From positions 1-45,573 of IMG/VR virus record IMGVR_UViG_3300032296_003010: DNA of 45,573 nt; one strand, given 5' to 3'. How positions within the stretch are numbered: position 1 is the first letter of the stretch; the number at the start of each line of letters is the position of its first letter. Positions 1 through 8,573 of the stretch are shown in pieces. The notes under the pieces were generated by a model. It was given only the letters and a program-made list of their open reading frames with translations, did no database searches and had not been told where the DNA came from. A program made the translations under genes and the position numbers. Source of the DNA: a virus.

Positions 1-86
1 GAATATGCTCGGCATTTCCAAAAGCTAAAGAAAAAAGAAAGGAAGAAGATTAATGAATTATTGTAGTTTTGATTTAGATTTTTTTA

Positions 87-404
87 ATGAAGCAACGCTT
101 TAGCAGGATTAATAAAGAATTTGGCAGAGATCACCATGCTTTAAAACGTGAATTTTATGCTTTTGAACCTGAGATGTGGGTACATAAGCTAAGAGCTAAA
201 AGGCACAACAAGCCAGAATTTACTTATTGTGAGCCTATTGCTATAAGAATTTACTATATAGCCCATGATGGGAATATTAATTATATAGATAAATGGTATG
301 CTGAATCTGAGCCTATAGGCTTGCAGGATTTAGGAGAAATTGTTAAAAAGGCTAACGCTAAAGAGATGATGCCTTTAAGGAGTTTAGATGCAGTTACCGA
401 ATAG
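87..404 (+). CDS. Hypothetical protein, 105 aa
   Basis: I do not recognise the family. The protein is basic at its N-terminus (MKQRFSRINKEFGRD) and more mixed afterwards, with no signal peptide or membrane segment. The ATG has no clear Shine-Dalgarno site. A 16-codon ORF at 53-103 with a better site (GGAAGAAG) overlaps its start and could provide translational coupling. The 3' end overlaps the next gene by 17 nt, so the two are probably co-translated. It lies just upstream of the terminase genes, where packaging or regulatory accessory proteins are common, but a role is not shown. Confidence 0.6.
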   Translation: MKQRFSRINKEFGRDHHALKREFYAFEPEMWVHKLRAKRHNKPEFTYCEPIAIRIYYIAHDGNINYIDKWYAESEPIGLQDLGEIVKKANAKEMMPLRSLDAVTE

Positions 405-837
405 TGTTATTGAAGCCATGTTATGCCTTTCTGATATTTTAGAGTTAGGCTTAACTAAAATACAGCAAAGAATTATTGCAGCTTATATTCGCCTTGAATT
501 TGGCATGTATTTAAACAGAGAAATAATCTCAGATGAAGAAGTAAGGAAAAATCCTAAGGTTACTTATACGACCCTTTGGAAAGCTACCGAGTTTATGAAC
601 AAAAGCAACTTTGCTAAAGGAATGGTTGATTTAACGAATAAAGGGGTTTTGATTAAAAGCTTTGATAAAACCTATGAACTTAACATGGAAAGGTTTTTCC
701 CTGCCGAATCAGAAAGAAGAATTGCGATTAATACTCTTCGTAGTAAACGTGGAGCTTTTAAGAGAGAGAATAAACATCTTTTTAATGTTTTAAGAGACGA
801 AAATTTAAATAAAAGGGCTATCTCTGATGCGGAATAG
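388..837 (+). CDS. Winged-helix-like DNA-binding protein, 149 aa
   Basis: The start is fixed by AAGGAG about 6 nt upstream of the ATG, inside the end of the previous gene. Residues about 20-90 read like a winged helix: helices around LTKIQQRIIAAYIRLEF, a recognition-like segment KATEFMNKSNFAKGMVDL, then a wing-like NKGVLIKSFDKTYEL. This pattern is seen in phage replication and regulatory proteins. The C-terminus is basic (TLRSKRGAFKREN). The stop codon lies inside the terminator hairpin that follows. It could be a regulator or part of packaging; the DNA-binding fold is my inference. Confidence 0.65.
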   Translation: MQLPNSVIEAMLCLSDILELGLTKIQQRIIAAYIRLEFGMYLNREIISDEEVRKNPKVTYTTLWKATEFMNKSNFAKGMVDLTNKGVLIKSFDKTYELNMERFFPAESERRIAINTLRSKRGAFKRENKHLFNVLRDENLNKRAISDAE

Positions 838-844
838 CCCTTTT
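811..844. terminator. Bidirectional terminator between convergent genes
   Basis: An 11-bp perfect stem, AAAAGGGCTAT (811-821) and ATAGCCCTTTT (834-844), closes a 12-nt loop. A-tracts and T-tracts flank both sides, so it can serve the plus gene ending at 837 and the minus gene ending at 854. Confidence 0.85.
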
Positions 845-853
845 ATTATTTAG

Positions 854-1411
854 TTAGTCAAGCTGTAGAATTTCAGCGTAAACAATTACTCTACCCGCAG
901 TATTAGCTTCTCCCGCAGTGTTGATTATTGATACATATTGATCTTCTGTAGTTTCTTCACTTGCTGCTCCAGCAGTACCTACCTGAATAGTAGCCACAAC
1001 TTTAGCCGTTGCATCCCACGGATTTGCAGCGTTAGAAATTGCAATAGCGGCAACGATACCAGCAGCATCATCATCGCCTGAACCATCAACTGCATATAGT
1101 CCAAGTCCTATAGCAGCAGCATCAGTAGCAGATGTAAATGTTCGAGTTACTCTATAGAAGGCAGTCGTTATCTGAAAGCCCGCTGGTAAAATAAACTGTT
1201 CATCTGAACCTTCAAGCCTTAAAGGCACTCTTCCGCTTGTTGCAGCAATCGCTCCATCAACAGTAAAATCATAGACTAGCTTAACCCAGCTAACAGGGGA
1301 TAAACTAAAGCGTGCTGTTTCTTTAACTACATCGGCTCCAATATTACTCATTCCTACGTTTCTTCCAAAAGGGAATACTCTTTTTTGTACAGGGTGTTTA
1401 TATGTCGTCAT
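854..1411 (-). CDS. Putative virion surface/decoration-type protein on the opposite strand
   Basis: A 185-aa protein rich in Ala, Thr, Gly and Val with no Cys. The composition matches beta-rich phage structural proteins such as decoration or fibre domains. The ATG at 1411 is chosen over an upstream alternative start because GGAGG lies 8 nt before it (1424-1420). The gene stands alone on the minus strand between plus-strand packaging genes, with its own -10 candidate and a shared bidirectional terminator. This is the layout of a moron or independently controlled late gene. No family is recognised; the structural role rests on composition only. Confidence 0.7.
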   Translation of the reverse strand: MTTYKHPVQKRVFPFGRNVGMSNIGADVVKETARFSLSPVSWVKLVYDFTVDGAIAATSGRVPLRLEGSDEQFILPAGFQITTAFYRVTRTFTSATDAAAIGLGLYAVDGSGDDDAAGIVAAIAISNAANPWDATAKVVATIQVGTAGAASEETTEDQYVSIINTAGEANTAGRVIVYAEILQLD

Positions 1412-1430
1412 TATTTTGACCTCCAAGCGT

Positions 1431-1436
1431 ATTATA
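1431..1436 (-). promoter_or_regulatory. Candidate -10 box (TATAAT) for the lone minus gene
   Basis: A perfect TATAAT on the minus strand lies 19 nt upstream of the ATG at 1411, just before the GGAGG ribosome site. No good -35 box is seen at 16-18 nt, so recognition may need another factor, such as the phage sigma factor encoded at 21886-22755. Confidence 0.4.
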
Positions 1437-1479
1437 TTTTTCTTAAAAGATAGAATAGATTAAATGGGGCTTATCGTAG

Positions 1480-2130
1480 ATGAATGATAAATTACAAAAA
1501 TTTGAACAAGAGCAACTTTCTTTAAGGCATGATGCCGATTCAATAGAAGATGAACGCCTTGCTTTAATGATTGAAATACTTGATAATTTAACTAACGAAA
1601 CTTTACTGCCCGCTACCCATCCAACAATAAGAAATAAGGCTTATCATTTGTTCGCTGAAAAGATTGGCTTAAAATCCTATACCGCAGCAAGACGATATTA
1701 CAATAAATGTAAAGATTTAGTTAATAACACTATAAACATGAAGCTTGTTTTCCAAAAGTCTCTTAAAGGGATTTATGATGCACAAGGACAACTCCAAGAT
1801 ATAGCCGATAAAATAGACCCTACTGTAAATCCTGAAACTGATTTTTATTCTGATAAGATCAAAGCAGTTAGCGATAAAGCTAAGCTACATTCAGATATTT
1901 TAAATGCTTGCCTTAAAAGCGAAAAAAATCTTATTGATGTTGATAAAAACGCAGTATCTAGAGAGAAGATCGCAAGCGATAGCAAGCTTAACGCCTTTCA
2001 GGTTAATTTTCAACTTGAGGGAACGATGGAACAGAAGATTAAAACATCTGCTCAAATTCTATCTAAGTATAGTGGCGTTCTAGAAGGTGAAGTTTTGAAA
2101 GAAAGGGTTTTAGATGACACAGAGCTTTAA
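1480..2130 (+). CDS. terS: Putative terminase small subunit
   Basis: 216 aa, immediately upstream of the terminase large subunit and overlapping it by 17 nt, the usual terS-terL arrangement. Residues about 45-85 (KAYHLFAEKIGLKSYTAARR) resemble the helix-turn-helix used by small subunits to bind the packaging site. The middle and C-terminus are predicted helical and charged, as expected for oligomerisation. Sequence identity to a known TerS is not obvious, so the call rests on position, size and the helical N-terminal domain. The ATG has no strong Shine-Dalgarno; a second ATG lies one codon further on. Confidence 0.6.
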   Translation: MNDKLQKFEQEQLSLRHDADSIEDERLALMIEILDNLTNETLLPATHPTIRNKAYHLFAEKIGLKSYTAARRYYNKCKDLVNNTINMKLVFQKSLKGIYDAQGQLQDIADKIDPTVNPETDFYSDKIKAVSDKAKLHSDILNACLKSEKNLIDVDKNAVSREKIASDSKLNAFQVNFQLEGTMEQKIKTSAQILSKYSGVLEGEVLKERVLDDTEL

Positions 2131-3829
2131 TTTTGAAGACCCTGAAGTCCAAAATTTAATTAAAATCGTTTCTAACCCGAAGCTCTTTGAAAAGATTTTA
2201 CAAAAAGCTTCACAAGCAGACAGAGAGTATTTATTATCCTTTGCTTCAGATCTTAACAATTACATTGAAGCAAACCCGATTCTTAAATTTAGAAAGAACA
2301 ATGTTCCTCAACAAAAGTTTTTAGGCTTTACTAAGCCTTTTCAAATCTTTATTGGAGGGAACAAGGGAGGAAAGACCGCAACGATAAGCAAAAAAGCCGT
2401 TGATATTGCTTTAGGAATGTTACCCGCCTTTAACAGAAAGCCTGCCGTCGGGAAACCCTTAATTAATTGGCTTTGCGGTGAAACAAGAGATGTACTTGAG
2501 CAAACCCCTTTAGAAGAATTAACAAAATGGCTTAGAGCAGACCAGTATAAAGTAATTCGCAGGGGAAGCATTATAGATAGAGTTAGAATTTTTGTAGATC
2601 CTCACGATGAAAGGATTTACTCGGATTTTATATTTAAGCCTTATTCGGGCGGCGTTGATATTTTCGAGTCGGCAAACGTTAGTGGCGTTATTGTTTGCGA
2701 CGAGGAAATGCCTAAAATCATCTTTGATGCGATTATCCCAAGAATGGTAGCTCACGGGGCATGGTTGTTTAATGCTTTAACTCCAACGCATGGAGTTACT
2801 TACATGAACGATGTTCTACTTGGCAAAGGTGAATATTCGGGTCTTACTGGAGCAGGCTTAATCGAATGGGTCGAAGCTTCAACAAAAGATAACTTGCAAA
2901 ACTTAGACCCTAATTTGTATATCGCTATGCTTGCACGTTTTGCAGTACACAACGACCGAGGCAAAATGCTTGCAGAAGATGGTTCAATTATTGATGACCC
3001 TTATATTCTATTAGAGCCAGATTGCAAGGTTAAGCCTAAACTGACAGCAATGGGTAAAGTTAGATTAGAAGGTAAATTTACCGCAATAGATGGCAGAGTT
3101 TACCAGATTCAACGCTCTATAGGTGAAGATTCATGGCATCAAGCAGATTTAAAAGAAATGCCGCCTTTAGAAAAATGCAAAATCTTTGCACTTTCAGACT
3201 ATGGGCGAGCAGATGATTTTGTTTTCTGCTTAGTTGCAGTGGATGAAGATGATACCCACTGGTTTTTTGCTGAGGTTTACCAAAACAACCTTGAAACCCA
3301 TGAGCAAGCTTTAGCAATTTATGAACTTTGCGAAGAATGGGGTGTTCGTCCAATCGTAACCGTGGCAGATTCCCAAATTAACGATAGAGGAACAAAAGGC
3401 GGCACGATTCTTGATGATTATATTACGGCTACCTTCCCCGAAGGCTATAAAGATGAAAAAAAACAAGGGCAAGTAATTTTAGGAAGACAATTTACAGATT
3501 GGTTGGCAAAGCCTGAATATAAAAAAAATCCACCAATAGCAAGGCAGTCTATAGGGCAAAAATTAGATGTAAACCCTAAAACCAAAAAACCTTTTTATCG
3601 TTTTATTGCAAGCCAAGTACCAAGATTATTTACTTGCCTTGAATACGCAGAGTATAAAAAAGATGACCCTACAAAAATGAAGAATAAAGACGATCATGGC
3701 GAGGCAGCGTTAAGATACTATAATAGAGCAGATATCAAATGGAATCATTGGCAGACCTCAGAAGAGTTAGAGAATTACAAAACGGCTGTTTTAAAGTACC
3801 GCAAGGCTGCTGTTTATAAGGGCTGGTAG
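2114..3829 (+). CDS. terL: Terminase large subunit
   Basis: 571 aa, the normal size for the DNA-packaging motor. The N-terminal ATPase has a P-loop GGNKGGKTAT (81-90) and a Walker B-like VIVCDEE (D196, E197). The C-terminal RNase H-like nuclease shows acidic residues in the expected order: LSDYG (D362), VADSQ (D419) and the late DDHGEA (D526/D527). It cuts concatemeric DNA and pumps it into the prohead through the portal, which is encoded 2 nt downstream. The P-loop departs from the classic GxxxxGK[ST] only in its first part. It overlaps terS and probably shares a transcript with it. Confidence 0.93.
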   Translation: MTQSFNFEDPEVQNLIKIVSNPKLFEKILQKASQADREYLLSFASDLNNYIEANPILKFRKNNVPQQKFLGFTKPFQIFIGGNKGGKTATISKKAVDIALGMLPAFNRKPAVGKPLINWLCGETRDVLEQTPLEELTKWLRADQYKVIRRGSIIDRVRIFVDPHDERIYSDFIFKPYSGGVDIFESANVSGVIVCDEEMPKIIFDAIIPRMVAHGAWLFNALTPTHGVTYMNDVLLGKGEYSGLTGAGLIEWVEASTKDNLQNLDPNLYIAMLARFAVHNDRGKMLAEDGSIIDDPYILLEPDCKVKPKLTAMGKVRLEGKFTAIDGRVYQIQRSIGEDSWHQADLKEMPPLEKCKIFALSDYGRADDFVFCLVAVDEDDTHWFFAEVYQNNLETHEQALAIYELCEEWGVRPIVTVADSQINDRGTKGGTILDDYITATFPEGYKDEKKQGQVILGRQFTDWLAKPEYKKNPPIARQSIGQKLDVNPKTKKPFYRFIASQVPRLFTCLEYAEYKKDDPTKMKNKDDHGEAALRYYNRADIKWNHWQTSEELENYKTAVLKYRKAAVYKGW

Positions 3830-3831
3830 CT

Positions 3832-5721
3832 ATGCAACATAAAATAATTGATGAACATTTAAGCAAGAAAGAAAAGCAAGAGCTAACCCGATTAAGAGCT
3901 ATCGTTAATTCAAATTACTCACATTCTGTAAAATATTTTGAACAAAGAGCTAAAAATTGGGCGATTTATAAAAACGCTCAACTAATGGAAAAAGCAGAAT
4001 GGCAAGCAGACGTTAGAAACCCTCAACCCCATTTAGCCGCAGTGCGTATTGCTTCTTTTTTAACTGATGCCGTGCTAGGTACTGCAACAAGACCCGTCTT
4101 TATCGCAAGATCATGGAATAACATCGAAGCAGACGAAAAGGCTTTAGCTTATACACGCTATATGCGTTATCAACAAAACAAGATGAAGCTTGCGAATGTT
4201 TATTATCAAACCTTTCTTGCAATGTGTGTAGAAGGAACAGCTTTCCATCATACATGCTGGAGATATGATGTTGTGTATCACGAAACAACGCAATCAAGTA
4301 TTGCTTATAGAACTAATAAATACGGAATACAAGAGCCTTATATCAAAGAAACTGTAGTATCTGAGCCTGTAGTTTATGCTGATCAACCGATGATAGAACA
4401 AGTTTCATCTTTGGATTTCTTCCCAGACCCAGCAGCTTTAGATTTAGAAACAGCAAGGCATGTAGTCCGCAGAAAGTATGTACCATTTAGCACGCTTAAG
4501 GAACTTGAGAAAAACGGCAGATTAAAGAATGTTGATTTACTTAAAGACGGAGCTACAACGATTCCCCTTCGCAGCGATTCAACCTATAACTTTAATCCAA
4601 AAAAAGATCAAGCAATAAGTAAGAATTACCATCAATTGATCAAGGACTATGAGAAAAAGAATCAAGATGACCCGCTTATTGAATTGATGGAGGTTTATGA
4701 GCCTGGAGTCGTTTCAATTATCGGGAATGGAGCAGTACCTTTAGACATAAAGAGACCTGTTTATCGTTCACGCTTTCCTTTCGTTCGTTATGCTTACTTG
4801 CCTCAATATGGTGAATTTTTTGGAATGAGCCTATTTGAAGCAACATCAAAGATACACGCTTTTTCAGATGAAATGCTTTGTATGCTAATTGACAATTGGA
4901 AAAGGCACATGACGGGTACGACTTTAGTCGGCAATGGCGTTTCTTTATTAGCAGAAGAACAATTAAAAAAAGGTGAACTTGGTGCTGTAATTAAAGTTCA
5001 AGACCCAAGCGATGTAGTTACTATTCGTCCTGATCTTCCTAATGCTCAAGCTGTTCAAGGGATGCAGCTATTATTACAGGAAGCTAAAGAAGCAATGGGA
5101 ATAGATGGGGCGATGACAGGTGCAAATCCTTCTTCGGTCAGGGATAGCGGCTCTTTTGAAGTTTTCCAGCGAATCCAACAAGTAACTTTATCCGTTACGG
5201 TTAGAAGATTGACCGAAGATTTAGCAGAGCTTGGCAGGCAGTGGCACGCTTTAAATAAGCAGTTTTTAGAAGATACTATTGAATTTAAAATAGGGAATAG
5301 CTTGTCAAGAACGACCAATAACAAAGTCGAACAAGTTAATTTAGCTGAAATTCCAATGAATTTAGATTTTGATATACAAATTTCTAATCTTGCTGATTCA
5401 AGAACGGATAAAGAGCTTAAGCAAATGGCAGAACTTGTAAATCTAATTGTTAATTCGGGCGACCCTGAACTTAAAACTAAGCCTTTATTATTGCAAATGG
5501 CAATGAAGATAGATTCAGTAGATGACCCTAGCGATTTATTAGAAACAGACCCTTATAAAATAGCAAACAATATAGCCATGAAAGCAACGGCAGCAGGAAA
5601 GCAAATACCTGAGATTGCGGGCAAATATGCCCCTCAAACTGGTTCAGGGAATCCAGCTCTTAGCCCAAATCAAGGCGGTAGACCAAGTAACGTAGAGCAA
5701 CAAGGAGATATATCACAATGA
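3832..5721 (+). CDS. Portal protein
   Basis: 629 aa directly after terL. The long helical, charged N-terminal region (residues 1-120) contains the LAAVRIASFLTDAVLGTATRP segment typical of P22-like/podoviral portals. It is followed by a mixed wing region with SSLDFFPDP and a helical C-terminus ending in a Gln/Ser/Asn-rich tail. Twelve copies normally form the ring at one capsid vertex, through which DNA passes and to which the adaptor and nozzle bind. It overlaps the next gene by 4 nt (ATGA). Confidence 0.88.
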   Translation: MQHKIIDEHLSKKEKQELTRLRAIVNSNYSHSVKYFEQRAKNWAIYKNAQLMEKAEWQADVRNPQPHLAAVRIASFLTDAVLGTATRPVFIARSWNNIEADEKALAYTRYMRYQQNKMKLANVYYQTFLAMCVEGTAFHHTCWRYDVVYHETTQSSIAYRTNKYGIQEPYIKETVVSEPVVYADQPMIEQVSSLDFFPDPAALDLETARHVVRRKYVPFSTLKELEKNGRLKNVDLLKDGATTIPLRSDSTYNFNPKKDQAISKNYHQLIKDYEKKNQDDPLIELMEVYEPGVVSIIGNGAVPLDIKRPVYRSRFPFVRYAYLPQYGEFFGMSLFEATSKIHAFSDEMLCMLIDNWKRHMTGTTLVGNGVSLLAEEQLKKGELGAVIKVQDPSDVVTIRPDLPNAQAVQGMQLLLQEAKEAMGIDGAMTGANPSSVRDSGSFEVFQRIQQVTLSVTVRRLTEDLAELGRQWHALNKQFLEDTIEFKIGNSLSRTTNNKVEQVNLAEIPMNLDFDIQISNLADSRTDKELKQMAELVNLIVNSGDPELKTKPLLLQMAMKIDSVDDPSDLLETDPYKIANNIAMKATAAGKQIPEIAGKYAPQTGSGNPALSPNQGGRPSNVEQQGDISQ

Positions 5722-6026
5722 GCGTAAACCCAGAAGCACTTTTAGGAATCGTTGAGCAAATGGAGCAAGCTCCAGAGGAAGCACAAGAACTTTTCTTATT
5801 CAGAAAGAAACAAAGAGAAAAGGACGGAGAGAAGCAAAGCAAAGAGCAAAAAGAAAGCTTAAGCCAACAATTAATGGTGCAGCAAATGGCTCAAAGGATG
5901 ATAGCTCAAGGGCAAGGCTTCCAACAGCCAATTCAACAACCGCTTAACATGGGGCAAAGTTCAAGCTCTAGCCCAAGTGCTTTAATTAATCAGCTTGGAA
6001 TGAATAATAAGGGCGGCTTGATTTGA
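5718..6026 (+). CDS. Small Gln-rich head-region protein, 102 aa
   Basis: The start overlaps the portal stop (ATGA), with GGAGA upstream. The N-terminal half is highly charged and helical (FRKKQREKDGEKQSKEQKES). The second half is Gln/Ser/Met-rich and probably disordered. No family is recognised. Its position between portal and scaffold suggests a minor head or assembly protein. Confidence 0.7.
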   Translation: MSVNPEALLGIVEQMEQAPEEAQELFLFRKKQREKDGEKQSKEQKESLSQQLMVQQMAQRMIAQGQGFQQPIQQPLNMGQSSSSSPSALINQLGMNNKGGLI

Positions 6027-6355
6027 TAGGAGATCAACTTCAAGAAGACAAAGCGAAATATTATAATTTGTATCTTGAGATATTTGAGGCTCAAGATACT
6101 CCACTTTTTAATTTGCTTAAAGAAGATTTTGAAAAAAGATTAGAGAACCTAGATAATCTTATCGCTCAAGGGCTTGCTCGAATTAATAACAGGCAGAAAT
6201 ATGACGAATTTGGAGATAGCTTTTTAGCTTTAGTCCAAGAGAAAAAGACAATATCGGAGCAAGCAAAAAGCCTTTTTGACAAAGAAACGATTAAATTAAA
6301 CCTTAAAGTTGCAGAGGACAGACTTAAAGAGGATATACGAAAAGAGGCAAAATAA
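6023..6355 (+). CDS. Helical hypothetical protein with TTG start, 110 aa
   Basis: A TTG start overlaps the previous stop as TTGA, the same coupling geometry as seen at 39248. The product is charged and strongly helical, probably coiled coil through most of its length (for example EKRLENLDNLIAQGLARIN). No family is recognised. It lies between portal and scaffold and may be an assembly chaperone or minor head protein. The TTG start is inferred; there is no in-frame ATG nearby. Confidence 0.6.
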   Translation: MIGDQLQEDKAKYYNLYLEIFEAQDTPLFNLLKEDFEKRLENLDNLIAQGLARINNRQKYDEFGDSFLALVQEKKTISEQAKSLFDKETIKLNLKVAEDRLKEDIRKEAK

Positions 6356-6381
6356 ACATTTTAAAATTTTCTCCCTATAAT
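6353..6381 (+). promoter_or_regulatory. Promoter for scaffold/capsid genes
   Basis: TATAAT (6376-6381) with TAAACA (6353-6358) 17 nt upstream fits a sigma70-type promoter. A small dyad, TCAGTG (6389-6394) and CACTGA (6409-6414), lies in the 5' leader before AAAGGAG and the ATG at 6430. The leader hairpin may stabilise or regulate the capsid mRNA. Confidence 0.55.
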
Positions 6382-6429
6382 ACAGACGTCAGTGCTTCTT
6401 AGGACTTCCACTGATACAAAAGGAGTAAA

Positions 6430-7170
6430 ATGAACTTAGAGAATCCAGACGTTTCCCTTCCTTCGTCTTCGGACGTAGCTGGAAATGATATTACTAACCC
6501 ACAGGCGGGACAGCCCACGCATGATTATGAGCAGCGTTTCAATGATACAAGAAACCAATATAGAGAAGTTTCTAGCAAATACAGCCAAGTTGAGCAGCAA
6601 AATGCACAGCTTAAAGCTGAAATTGAAGCGTTAAAATCAAGAGACCCCGTTGCGGAAATGATCGCAAGATTGCAACCCCAAAAGGAAGAAAGCTTTTGGA
6701 GCAAGCCTATAGACCAGCATGTTACTGGTTTACAGGAGCAATACCAGCAACAAGATCAAAGATTCCAGCAACAAAGTCAAGAGATTGGTCAATTAAAACT
6801 GCAAATGGCAACCCAAAACCTTGAAAGGCAAGTAGGCGAACTGTACGAAACTACAGGCAGAAATCTAGGATTTGAAGATAAGGAAACCTTTAAGACTTAT
6901 CTAGCTCAAGAACTACCAAAGCTTGACAGTAAATGGAATGAAAGATACTTTATGAATCCTTCAATCGAAGTTCTTTCAACCTATTTACAGGTCATCACAG
7001 GAACACTAGCTCAAGATCCGAACTCTCTTTATAACCAAAAAAGAGAAAGGGATATTGAACAAAAGGTTCTTGCTAAATTTGGTAACCGAATTGGTGGGGC
7101 TAATATTTCTTTTGCAGGAAATCCTGTATCTCAGCAAGGTTCTAAATACTCCAGTGGCGTTATTATCTAG
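6430..7170 (+). CDS. Putative scaffolding protein
   Basis: 246 aa with a perfect AAAGGAG site 5 nt before the ATG. Residues about 30-75 and 95-140 are Gln- and Glu-rich coiled coil. The N-terminus is Pro/Ser-rich and the C-terminus is short and compact. The protein lies between portal and major capsid genes, the classic position for the internal scaffold that templates prohead assembly. No protease is seen nearby, so the scaffold may leave intact. The call rests on position and composition rather than homology. Confidence 0.7.
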   Translation: MNLENPDVSLPSSSDVAGNDITNPQAGQPTHDYEQRFNDTRNQYREVSSKYSQVEQQNAQLKAEIEALKSRDPVAEMIARLQPQKEESFWSKPIDQHVTGLQEQYQQQDQRFQQQSQEIGQLKLQMATQNLERQVGELYETTGRNLGFEDKETFKTYLAQELPKLDSKWNERYFMNPSIEVLSTYLQVITGTLAQDPNSLYNQKRERDIEQKVLAKFGNRIGGANISFAGNPVSQQGSKYSSGVII

Positions 7171-7194
7171 TAAAAATCAAAGGAGTTAAATTAA

Positions 7195-8514
7195 ATGGTT
7201 ACTACAAAAGGTCCAATGTTCGCTTCAATTAGCGGAGCTTTGGGTAAATCTTACGCATATATCCCAACTGGAAAAGATATTCTTCCACAGGTTAGCCCTC
7301 TCTTGTTAATGGCAGGAAAAGTAGGCAATCAAGGGGAAGCTGAAAAATACTTAGGTGGAATTAGAGACAATCAAGGTGGCGGTACAGCTATTCTTGAAAG
7401 TAAAAACATTACTCAAGCAGAATTTTCTTATACTGAGTTTAACCCAGAAAGAACAAGAGAGTATACGCTTGATGGTGCATTGACAACTGCTTCTACTTCT
7501 ATGAAGTTAGATGAAGATATTTCAGATGCAAGAGAAGGCGATTTATTCTATTTCGCTGGAACAGGTGAAATTGTTAGAGTAAATGGAGCTCCAAATCTTG
7601 CAGCTAAAACCATTCCAGTAGAAAGAGCGTTTAGCTCGACTGGTGTCGTTGATGTTCACGAAGCGGCAGAGACACTAACTCAAGATTCAGCAACGGCTCC
7701 AGCAGATAACTCTAAAGTTATCAGACTAGGTCCAGCGGAAGAAGAAGGTTCTTTTGCGAAATATCGTAATCGTAAAATTGCGACTCGTAGAAAAGGACAT
7801 ACTCAAATCCTGCGTTCTGACCTAATCCAAACTGGAACAAACATGGCTCAAGAAGAGACTCACCTTATCAAGGAAGAGACTTTTGATGAGTACAAACAGC
7901 AAGGATTAGCTGATATATTTGCAGATCACGAGTATATTGCTTTCTTCGGTAAACTTCACAGAGCTTCAAGAAATGGCGAGATCATTAGAACGACTAGAGG
8001 GATTTATAACTCTATAGTTACTAATGTTGTTGCTGCTACAGCGTTACAAGGTGGTGGTACTGCTTATTCAATCGACAAACAAGATGATCTTATTTACCGT
8101 GCGACTAAACGTATCCCTGCTGGCATGAAAGAAAAGCCAATCTTATTAGTGGGCTGGCAGCTATTCAATAACATCAAAAAAGTTAATGCCACAGAAACAG
8201 GCTACAGAATCAGTCTTGAGCCTGGAGCGAATACTTATGGATTAGCTTTAGAGAAGATTATTGCTCCATTTGGACCAGAAGGAATCAAGTATTTATACTA
8301 TCCATTACTTGACACTTTAGGTTTATCTGATGAAATCGTACAAGTCAATCCAGCTTTCTTGCAATTAGTAACACTAAATGGCAGAAATCTTGACTGGAAA
8401 GATGACACGCAACAACCAGATTTTGATGGAAAAGCAGGCAGATGGTTATGTGAATTTGGAGTAATCCCTTTACATGAACAAATGCACGCTAGATATACAG
8501 GATTCACTGTTTAA
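7195..8514 (+). CDS. Major capsid protein, SU10-like (DUF5309 type)
   Basis: 439 aa behind a strong CAAAGGAG site, as expected for the most abundant product. The centre has the SU10/DUF5309-like pattern: RKIATRRKGHTQILRSDLIQ, a long helix, then FFGKLHRASRNGEIIRTTRGI. This corresponds to the E-loop/spine region of an HK97-fold coat protein. The C-terminal part (LLVGWQLFNNIKKV onward) would form the A and P domains. The mRNA ends in a strong terminator just after the gene. I am sure it is the coat protein by position and size; the exact family is a pattern match from memory. Confidence 0.85.
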   Translation: MVTTKGPMFASISGALGKSYAYIPTGKDILPQVSPLLLMAGKVGNQGEAEKYLGGIRDNQGGGTAILESKNITQAEFSYTEFNPERTREYTLDGALTTASTSMKLDEDISDAREGDLFYFAGTGEIVRVNGAPNLAAKTIPVERAFSSTGVVDVHEAAETLTQDSATAPADNSKVIRLGPAEEEGSFAKYRNRKIATRRKGHTQILRSDLIQTGTNMAQEETHLIKEETFDEYKQQGLADIFADHEYIAFFGKLHRASRNGEIIRTTRGIYNSIVTNVVAATALQGGGTAYSIDKQDDLIYRATKRIPAGMKEKPILLVGWQLFNNIKKVNATETGYRISLEPGANTYGLALEKIIAPFGPEGIKYLYYPLLDTLGLSDEIVQVNPAFLQLVTLNGRNLDWKDDTQQPDFDGKAGRWLCEFGVIPLHEQMHARYTGFTV

Positions 8515-8526
8515 GGTTAATATTAG

Positions 8527-8560
8527 AAAAGAGGGAGAGGTTTACTCTCTCTCTTTTTTT
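8527..8560 (+). terminator. Terminator after the major capsid gene
   Basis: A long purine arm (AAAAGAGGGAGAG) pairs with CTCTCTCTCTTTT across a 5-nt loop, followed by a run of seven T. It would end or attenuate transcripts after the capsid gene, giving coat protein mRNA in excess over the downstream tail genes. Confidence 0.85.
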
Positions 8561-8573
8561 ATAAAGGAGTTTT

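Noticed and set aside
1-66. Open frame from the left edge ending in TAG (EYARHFQKLKKKERKKINEL...)
   Set aside because: If the ends are joined this frame has no start codon before an upstream TAA. If the window is a fragment it could be a gene end, but nothing else supports it.
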